From assembly GCF_035304305.1 (NCBI RefSeq), contig NZ_DATGQG010000095.1, positions 1 through 58,024 on the forward strand: DNA of 58,024 bases. Direction: 5' to 3'. The position numbers and the translations under genes are program-made. This stretch comes from Ferrovibrio sp035304305. Lineage in GTDB: Bacteria; Pseudomonadota; Alphaproteobacteria; Ferrovibrionales; Ferrovibrionaceae. This document shows, piece after piece, positions 53,040-58,024 of the stretch (position 1 is its first letter; each line of letters begins with the position of its first letter). The notes beneath the pieces were generated by a model, which saw nothing but the letters and a program-made list of their open reading frames with translations, was not told the DNA's origin and made no database searches.

Positions 53040-53903
53040 CTAATGGAGCACGGAGGGCGGCGGCGGCGTGTCGCTGTCCGGGTTTTCCACCGGGGCGTTT
53101 TCCGTATCGGTCACCGGCAGATCGGCGGCGCCCCGCGCGGCGGCAGCGGCATCGCTGCTGCGGAAGCGGTTATAGGCGCGGATCGAAAACGGGATCGTGG
53201 CCAGATAGGCGATGCCGAGCAGGCTCAGCGTCACCCAGGGCTGGTTCAGCAGCGCGGCGGCAAGCAGGCCTGCAGCCAGCAGCACGAGGCCGACATACTG
53301 GCGCTGCACCCGCACCCGCTTGAAGGAGAAGGTCGGCACCTGGCTGATCATCATGCCGCCGACCGCCAGCAGCCAGATCGCGTTCAGCGCCGGCGAGCGG
53401 AACGCGTCGCTTTCCACCTCGAAGCTGATGATCAGGAAGAGCAGCGCGATGCCGGCGCCGGCCGGCGAGGGAATGCCGGTGAAGAAGCTGCCGGTCCATT
53501 GCGGCTTCTCGACATCGTCCAGCGCGGTGTTGAAGCGCGCCAGCCGCAAAGCCGTGCAGACGCTGTAGGCCAGCACGACCAGCCAGCCGGTATTGCCCGA
53601 GCCGAGATCGTGCAGGGTCCAGAAATACAGCACCATGGCCGGCGCGACGCCGAAGGACAGGAAATCCGACAGCGAGTCGAGTTCGGCGCCGAATCGCGAG
53701 GCGCCCTTGAGCAGCCGCGCCACGCGGCCGTCCAGCATGTCGAACAGGGCCGCCACGGCAATGGCGCCGACGGCGAACTTGAACTGCCCGAGCAGGGCGA
53801 AGCGGATCGCGGTGAGGCCGGAACAGAGCGCGATGATGGTGAGGAAGTTCGGCGCCAGCATGTTGAGCGGCAGCTTGCCGAGCTGCCGCGGCGGCCGGAT
53901 CAT
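53040..53903 (-). CDS. pssA: CDP-diacylglycerol-serine O-phosphatidyltransferase
   Basis: 287 aa from ATG 53903 (AGAGGG about 9 bases before); an in-frame ATG at 53927 is the alternative. The CDP-alcohol phosphotransferase motif is DMLDGRVARLLKGASRFGAE with LDSLSD near residue 75. About eight membrane helices follow, with a charged Pro-rich C-terminal tail. It makes phosphatidylserine from CDP-diacylglycerol and serine in the inner membrane. psd lies 16-41 bp upstream on the same strand, so both steps to phosphatidylethanolamine are made together. Confidence 0.96.
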   Translation of the reverse strand: MIRPPRQLGKLPLNMLAPNFLTIIALCSGLTAIRFALLGQFKFAVGAIAVAALFDMLDGRVARLLKGASRFGAELDSLSDFLSFGVAPAMVLYFWTLHDLGSGNTGWLVVLAYSVCTALRLARFNTALDDVEKPQWTGSFFTGIPSPAGAGIALLFLIISFEVESDAFRSPALNAIWLLAVGGMMISQVPTFSFKRVRVQRQYVGLVLLAAGLLAAALLNQPWVTLSLLGIAYLATIPFSIRAYNRFRSSDAAAAARGAADLPVTDTENAPVENPDSDTPPPPSVLH

Positions 53904-53943
53904 CCTGTTACCCTCTTTCCACGGCATCGGCCGGCGCCCCGCG

Positions 53944-54636
53944 CTAGCGCACTTCGCCGACGCGCGGCTGCGCGGTGGAATTGTCCTCGGCGATCACCGT
54001 CTCGCCGCCGATGGTCCTCTGGCCGACGATCACCAGCGGCACCATGCCCTCGTCGAGATAGACGTCGACGCGGCTGCCGAAGCGGATCATGCCGAAGCGC
54101 TCGCCCGCCTTCAGCTCGCGGCCCTCGCGGGCGTCGCAGAGGATGCGGCGCGCCACCAGGCCGGCGATCTGCACCACGGCGATCTCCTTGCCGTTGTTCA
54201 GCCGGATCTTCAGCGCCTGGCGCTCGTTATCGACGCTGGCCTTGTCCAGCGCGGCATTGAGGAAGCTGCCCGGACGGTAGGCGGTGGCGGTGACCGTACC
54301 GTCCACCGGCGAGCGGTTCACATGCACGTCGAAGACATTCATGAAGATGGAGATGCGCTGGCGCGGATCGGTGCCCATGCCGAGTTCCTCCGGTGGCACC
54401 GCGCGCTCGATCATCTGCACCACGCCGTCGGCCGGCGCGATCAGCAGGTTCTCGGCCACCGGCGTGACCCGCGGCGGATCGCGGAAGAAATAGGTGCACC
54501 ACAGCGTCAGCACCACGCCGAGCCAGCCAAGCGGCTCGGCGATCAGGAACAGCACGACGGTGACGGCGACGAAGATCGCGATGAACTTGTGCCCCTCGCG
54601 GTGGATCGGCACCAGGACGGAACGGATGGTGTCCAT
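53944..54636 (-). CDS. psd: Phosphatidylserine decarboxylase, short type
   Basis: 230 aa, the short (alphaproteobacterial/archaeal) form. Membrane anchor near residues 20-50, then YFFRDPPRVTPVAENLLIAP, ADGVVQM, and ISIFMNVFDVHVNRSPVDG. The pro-enzyme self-cleaves before the Ser in FGSRVDVYL near residue 189, giving a pyruvoyl group. It makes phosphatidylethanolamine. It precedes pssA in the same transcript. Confidence 0.96.
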   Translation of the reverse strand: MDTIRSVLVPIHREGHKFIAIFVAVTVVLFLIAEPLGWLGVVLTLWCTYFFRDPPRVTPVAENLLIAPADGVVQMIERAVPPEELGMGTDPRQRISIFMNVFDVHVNRSPVDGTVTATAYRPGSFLNAALDKASVDNERQALKIRLNNGKEIAVVQIAGLVARRILCDAREGRELKAGERFGMIRFGSRVDVYLDEGMVPLVIVGQRTIGGETVIAEDNSTAQPRVGEVR

Positions 54637-54742
54637 GAACGTGTAAGCCTCGGCTGTTCGTTTCCGGCCGGTAATCTAGGTGCTGCGGGCCGTCATATAA
54701 AGGGGCGGCGGGTCCCTGCCGGCCGGCCCTGCTTCACAAAAA

Positions 54743-54817
54743 CCCTCACCTTCGGGCGAAGTCCGAGGGTCCATTCCCGCCCTCCGCCGCGCCGACAGGG
54801 CAATGGACCCTTGGAGA
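54743..54817. repeat. Palindromic intergenic repeat, paired copies
   Basis: 54743-54779, read on the minus strand, is GGGAATGGACCCTCGG...GGTGAGGG. 54794-54817 is GACAGGGCAATGGACCCTTGGAG. Both match the unit at 33118-33155. They lie in the psd-exporter gap. Confidence 0.7.
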
Positions 54818-54834
54818 CGGCACCTTTCTCCTCC

Positions 54835-54920
54835 GTCATGCCCGGGCCTGTCCCGGGCATCCACGTCTTTACCCCCGCGCAAAAAGAATGCGTGGATGGC
54901 CGGCACCAGCCCGGCCATGA
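54835..54920. repeat. Pair of hairpin repeats of a second family
   Basis: GTCATGCCCGGGCCTGTCCCGGGCAT (54835-54860) and, facing it, GCGTGGATGGCCGGCACCAGCCCGGCCATGAC (near 54890-54921). Both hairpins end in an ATGAC. The 308-bp gap between psd and the exporter gene is filled by these and the 54743-54817 copies; no gene is visible in it. Confidence 0.7.
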
Positions 54921-54944
54921 CAACGAACTCTTAATTCCATCGGC

Positions 54945-56783
54945 TCACTTCGCCGCCTCCACCGCCGCCGGCGCCGCATTCGGGCGGTCGGATGCGATCG
55001 GCTCGCCGGCCTCGCGGGCTTCCTGCTGCTTCTGCCACAGCGCCGCGTAGAGGCCGCCCTGGGCGAGCAGGTCGTGGTGGCGGCCGCGCTCGGCGATGCG
55101 GCCCTCGTCGAGCAGGATGATCTCGTCGGCATCCACCACGGTGGAAAGCCGGTGCGCGATCACCAGCGCGGTGCAGCCTTCCGCCGCGCGGGCGAGCGCC
55201 GCCTGGATCTCGCGCTCGGTATGGGTGTCCAGCGCCGAGGTCGCCTCGTCGAACACCATGATCCGCGGCTTCTTCAGCAGGGCACGGGCGATCGCCACGC
55301 GCTGCTTCTCGCCGCCCGAGAGCTTCAGCCCGCGCTCGCCGACCATGGTCTGCATGCCGTCGGGCAGCTGCGCGATCAGGTGATCGAGCTGCGCCGCGCG
55401 CGCCGCCTCGGCCACCTCCGCGTCGCTGGCCTCCACGCGGCCGTAGCGGATGTTGTAATGGATCGTGTCGTTGAACAGCACGGTGTCCTGCGGGACGATG
55501 CCGATGGCCCGCCGCAGCGAGAGCTGGCTGACCTCGCGGATATCCTGGCCGTCGATGCGGATGCTGCCGCTGGTGACGTCGTAGAAGCGGTAGAGCAGCC
55601 GCGACAGCGTCGACTTGCCGGCGCCGGAAGCGCCGACGACGGCTACCTTGGCGCCGGGCGCGACGCGGAAGCTGACACCCTTCAGGATCGGCCGGCGCGG
55701 ATCATAGGCGAAGCCGACATTGTCGAAGACCAGCTCGCCATGCGGCACCTGCAGCGCCGGCGCGCCGGGCCGGTCCTCCACCTCCTGCGGCACGTCGAGC
55801 AGGCTGAACATCTGCTCCATGTCGACCAGGCCCTGCTTGATCTCGCGATAGGCGAAGCCGAGGAAGTTGAGCGGCAGGTAAAGCTGGATCAGATAGGCAT
55901 TGACCATGACGATGTCGCCCAGCGTCATGGTGCCATCGCGCACCCCCAGCACGGCGAGGCTCATCACCGCGACGAGGCCGCCGGCGATGATGAAGCCCTG
56001 GCCGAGGTTGAGCAGCGCCAGCGTGGTCTGGCTCTTCACCGCGGCCTTCTCGTAGCGCGCCAGCGCCTCGTCGTAGCGCCGCGCCTCGTGGGCCTCGTTG
56101 GTGAAATACTTCACCGTCTCGTAGTTGAGCAGCGAATCGATGGCGCGGGTATTGGCGCGCTGGTCCTCGTCGTTCATCTGGCGCCGGAACTTGGTGCGCC
56201 ATTCGGTGATCACCAGCGTGTAGAGGATGTAGCCGCCGATGGTGACCACGGTGATCACCGCGAAGGTCCAGCCGTAGAACCACCAGAGAATGCCGCCGAC
56301 CAGCGCGATCTCCACCAGCGTCGGCAGGATGTTGAAGGTCATGAACTGCAGCACGAACTGGATGCCCTTGGTGCCGCGCTCGATGACGCGGGAGAGCCCG
56401 CCGGTCTGCCGCTCGAGATGGAAGCGCAGGCTCAGCGCATGCAGATGGTCGAAGACCTGCAGCGCGAGGTCGCGGATCGCCGCCTGCGCCACCTTGGCGA
56501 AGACGGCATCGCGCAGCTCGCCAAAGGCCTGGGCGCCGATGCGGGCGATGCCGTAGGCCAGCACGAACATCAGCACCGCGCCGACCGCGATGTCGCCGGC
56601 GCTGAGGCCGGTATCGAGCAGGTCGACGGCGCGCTTGAAGAGATACGGCACCACGACGTTGAACAGCTTGGCCGCCACCAGGAAGAGCAGGGCGATGACC
56701 ACGCGGCGGCGCAGGTCGGGCCGGCCGGCGGGCCAGAGGCGGGGCAGCAGGGTGGCGAGGAAGGGATTGCGGCTGGCGGGCAT
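54945..56783 (-). CDS. ABC transporter, fused permease and ATPase (Atm1/HMT1-type)
   Basis: 612 aa. Six membrane helices lie in residues about 25-330; the ATPase follows from about 360, with Walker A GASGAGKSTLSRL, signature LSGGEKQRVAIARALLKKP and Walker B IMVFDEATSALDTH. Helix features (NVVVPYLFKRAVDLLD) and FVLQFMTFNILPTLVEIALV are typical of Atm1, which exports a glutathione-linked sulfur species or heavy metal conjugates. Works as a homodimer. The C terminus is Ala-rich. It is transcribed alone upstream of psd. Confidence 0.92.
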   Translation of the reverse strand: MPASRNPFLATLLPRLWPAGRPDLRRRVVIALLFLVAAKLFNVVVPYLFKRAVDLLDTGLSAGDIAVGAVLMFVLAYGIARIGAQAFGELRDAVFAKVAQAAIRDLALQVFDHLHALSLRFHLERQTGGLSRVIERGTKGIQFVLQFMTFNILPTLVEIALVGGILWWFYGWTFAVITVVTIGGYILYTLVITEWRTKFRRQMNDEDQRANTRAIDSLLNYETVKYFTNEAHEARRYDEALARYEKAAVKSQTTLALLNLGQGFIIAGGLVAVMSLAVLGVRDGTMTLGDIVMVNAYLIQLYLPLNFLGFAYREIKQGLVDMEQMFSLLDVPQEVEDRPGAPALQVPHGELVFDNVGFAYDPRRPILKGVSFRVAPGAKVAVVGASGAGKSTLSRLLYRFYDVTSGSIRIDGQDIREVSQLSLRRAIGIVPQDTVLFNDTIHYNIRYGRVEASDAEVAEAARAAQLDHLIAQLPDGMQTMVGERGLKLSGGEKQRVAIARALLKKPRIMVFDEATSALDTHTEREIQAALARAAEGCTALVIAHRLSTVVDADEIILLDEGRIAERGRHHDLLAQGGLYAALWQKQQEAREAGEPIASDRPNAAPAAVEAAK

Positions 56784-56949
56784 GTCCGGTCGGGGCGGTC
56801 TGGGGCTCGGCGTTATCTACTGCGGTTCAGTGTAATGGAAAGTCCCGGCCCGGCGTTCCGGGAAAAGAGTGAGCCTTGTCACGTTCCGGAGCACATCTTA
56901 TTGTTCGTCCCTCCAACAATCCATCCAACCCGGCAGGGAGCGTGTTTCG

Positions 56950-57798
56950 ATGAAAGTGGTCAGCTTCGTCCGCAACGGCAAGGCAACCTACGGCGTGGTC
57001 GCGGGCGACGGAATCGTCGATGTCGGCGCGAAGCTGGGCGGCAAATACGCCGATCTCGCCGCCGTTTTGCAGGCCGGCGCGCTGGCCGAGGTGGAAGCCG
57101 CCGCGAAAGGTGCCGCGGCCGACGTGAAATTCGAGGGCACCACGCTGCTGCCGGTGATCCCCAATCCGGGCAAGATCCTCTGCGTCGGCGTGAACTATGA
57201 CGAGCATCGCCGCGAGATGGGCCGCGAGCCGCCGGGCCATCCGACCATCTTCGTGCGCTTCCCCGAAAGCCAGGTCGCCCATGGCCAGCCGACGCTCAAG
57301 CCGGCCGAATCCGACCGCTACGACTACGAGGGCGAGCTGGCCGTCATCATCGGCAAGGAAGGCTTCAAGGTCTCCGAGGAGAACGCGCTCGACATCATCG
57401 CCGGCTATTCCTGCTACATGGACGGCTCGGTGCGCGACTGGCAGACCCATACCAGCCAGTTCACCCCGGGCAAGAACTTCCCGGCCACGGGCGGCTTCGG
57501 CCCCTGGATGGTGACGGCCGACGAGATCCCCGATCCGCAGGCGCTGATGCTGGAGACGCGGCTGAACGGCCAGACGGTGCAGAAGTCCGGCACCGACCTG
57601 ATGACCTTCAACGTGCGCAAGATCATCCGCTACATCACCACCTGGCTGCCGCTGAAGCCCGGCGACGTGATCGCCACCGGCACGCCGGGCGGCGTCGGCA
57701 CCAAGCGCAACCCGCCGCTCTACATGAAGGACGGCGACGTGATCGAGGTCGAGATCAGCAAGGTCGGCCTGCTGCGCCATCCGGTGAAGAACGCGTAA
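56950..57798 (+). CDS. Fumarylacetoacetase (FAH) family hydrolase
   Basis: 282 aa from ATG 56950 (AGGGAG about 11 bases before). The FAH core is KILCVGVNYDEHRREMGREP near residue 77, IFVRFPESQV, YEGELAVIIGKEG with the metal-binding Glu residues near 130, and GDVIATGTPGGVGTKRNPP near 240. The family includes fumarylpyruvate hydrolase, 2-hydroxyhepta-diene-dioate isomerase and oxaloacetate decarboxylase; the specific reaction cannot be set from the sequence. Confidence 0.92.
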   Translation: MKVVSFVRNGKATYGVVAGDGIVDVGAKLGGKYADLAAVLQAGALAEVEAAAKGAAADVKFEGTTLLPVIPNPGKILCVGVNYDEHRREMGREPPGHPTIFVRFPESQVAHGQPTLKPAESDRYDYEGELAVIIGKEGFKVSEENALDIIAGYSCYMDGSVRDWQTHTSQFTPGKNFPATGGFGPWMVTADEIPDPQALMLETRLNGQTVQKSGTDLMTFNVRKIIRYITTWLPLKPGDVIATGTPGGVGTKRNPPLYMKDGDVIEVEISKVGLLRHPVKNA

Positions 57799-57821
57799 AG
57801 CGGACATCGGCTTTCCTTCCG

Positions 57822-57851
57822 AAAAGCGCGGCGGCAACGCCGCGCTTTTTT
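57822..57851 (+). terminator. Rho-independent terminator of the FAH-family gene
   Basis: AAAAGCGCGGCG, loop GCAA, CGCCGCGCTTTT, then a short T run, 23 bases after the FAH stop. A small CCCGC/GCGGG repeat hairpin (57857-57870), ending ATGACGAC, follows at once. Confidence 0.9.
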
Positions 57852-57856
57852 GTGTG

Positions 57857-57879
57857 CCCGCTTCCGCGGGGATGACGAC
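57857..57879. repeat. Short hairpin repeat, ATGAC-type
   Basis: CCCGC-TTCC-GCGGG followed by GATGACGAC. It resembles the repeats at 33172-33203 and 54835-54920, all ending in TGAC. Confidence 0.5.
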
Positions 57880-58024
57880 TTACGGCCCCGCCAGCGCGAT
57901 CTCGACGCGCTCCTTGCCCTTGCCGATGTTGACGCGTTTCAGCCTGATGGCGCCGATCTCGCCGGTGCGCCTGAGATGCGTGCCGCCGCAGGGCACGGCG
58001 GCGAAGTCACGGATCTTCCAGTAG
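57880..58024 (-). CDS. C-terminal end of an alanyl-tRNA editing protein (AlaX-like)
   Basis: Only about 48 codons lie inside the window; the 5' end is beyond the right edge. The sequence contains FAAVPCGGTHLRRTGEIGAI, matching the zinc-binding Cys-Gly-Gly-Thr-His of AlaX and the AlaRS editing domain, and ends LKRVNIGKGKERVEIALAGP. AlaX hydrolyses mischarged Ser- or Gly-tRNA(Ala). The reading frame ends in TAA at 57880-57882. Confidence 0.88.
   Translation of the reverse strand, partial: YWKIRDFAAVPCGGTHLRRTGEIGAIRLKRVNIGKGKERVEIALAGP

Overview
This 58 kb window is chromosomal DNA from a high-GC alphaproteobacterium, most likely in or near the Rhodospirillales. That reading rests on gene content and order, not on a search. 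The main pointers are a CIRCE-controlled groESL operon, an irr next to fabA-fabB-fabI (Irr is typical of Alphaproteobacteria), the order lipoprotein / rsmI / yraN / BON lipoprotein / SirB1-TPR / gshB, a DUF2336 protein, and the rubrerythrin / Fe-S oxidoreductase / DUF3501 trio. Nearly all genes share GC-rich third positions. One roughly 0.94 kb insert (36819-37755) does not.

Layout. 1-8.1 kb: a truncated low-complexity gene, a PAS_5 protein, groEL-groES with promoter, CIRCE and terminator, a DapA-family aldolase, a hotdog thioesterase, a D-threonine-aldolase-like PLP enzyme and a membrane histidine kinase. 8.1-15.5 kb: a hydrolase, a DUF2336 protein, gshB, and the envelope/ribosome-maintenance cluster ending in a divergent LpoA-like lipoprotein. 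15.6-18.0 kb: a receiver protein and an Hpt-like protein that both lack their phospho-acceptor residue, then two membrane transporters (TauE/SafE and HupE/UreJ). 18.1-33.1 kb: a cobalamin riboswitch and twelve corrin-ring genes, cobN-cobO-cbiX-cobH-cobL-cobI-(cbiG-cobJ)-cobM, then cobK and cbiD on the opposite strand, then cobA-cobB. The set mixes cobalt-early markers (CbiX, CbiG, CbiD) with the cobalt-late chelatase CobN, and no cobG, cobZ or cobF is present in the window.

33.1-42 kb: a chemotaxis receptor, an SH3 protein, a truncated haemoglobin, an AT-richer single-gene insert flanked by 10-bp direct repeats, a PPOX flavoprotein, an acetyltransferase, a VOC protein, and an iron/peroxide-type operon (rubrerythrin, Fe-S oxidoreductase, DUF3501) with an Irr-box-like site at its promoter. 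42-48 kb: a large sensor kinase, irr, and the unsaturated fatty acid genes fabA-fabB-fabI. 48-53 kb: an accessory stretch of small genes, including an XRE-containing three-gene operon, a PLP aminotransferase and three tandem paralogues of an unrecognised small HTH-like family. 53-58 kb: phospholipid genes pssA-psd, an Atm1-type ABC exporter, a fumarylacetoacetase-family enzyme and the end of an AlaX-like editing protein.

Most likely new biology: (1) the three tandem FARDV-motif paralogues at 50890-52052; (2) the precise gene insertion at 36809-37765; (3) the paired receiver/Hpt-like proteins without acceptor residues; (4) the hybrid cobalamin pathway behind a single riboswitch. Short palindromic intergenic repeats recur in at least four places.
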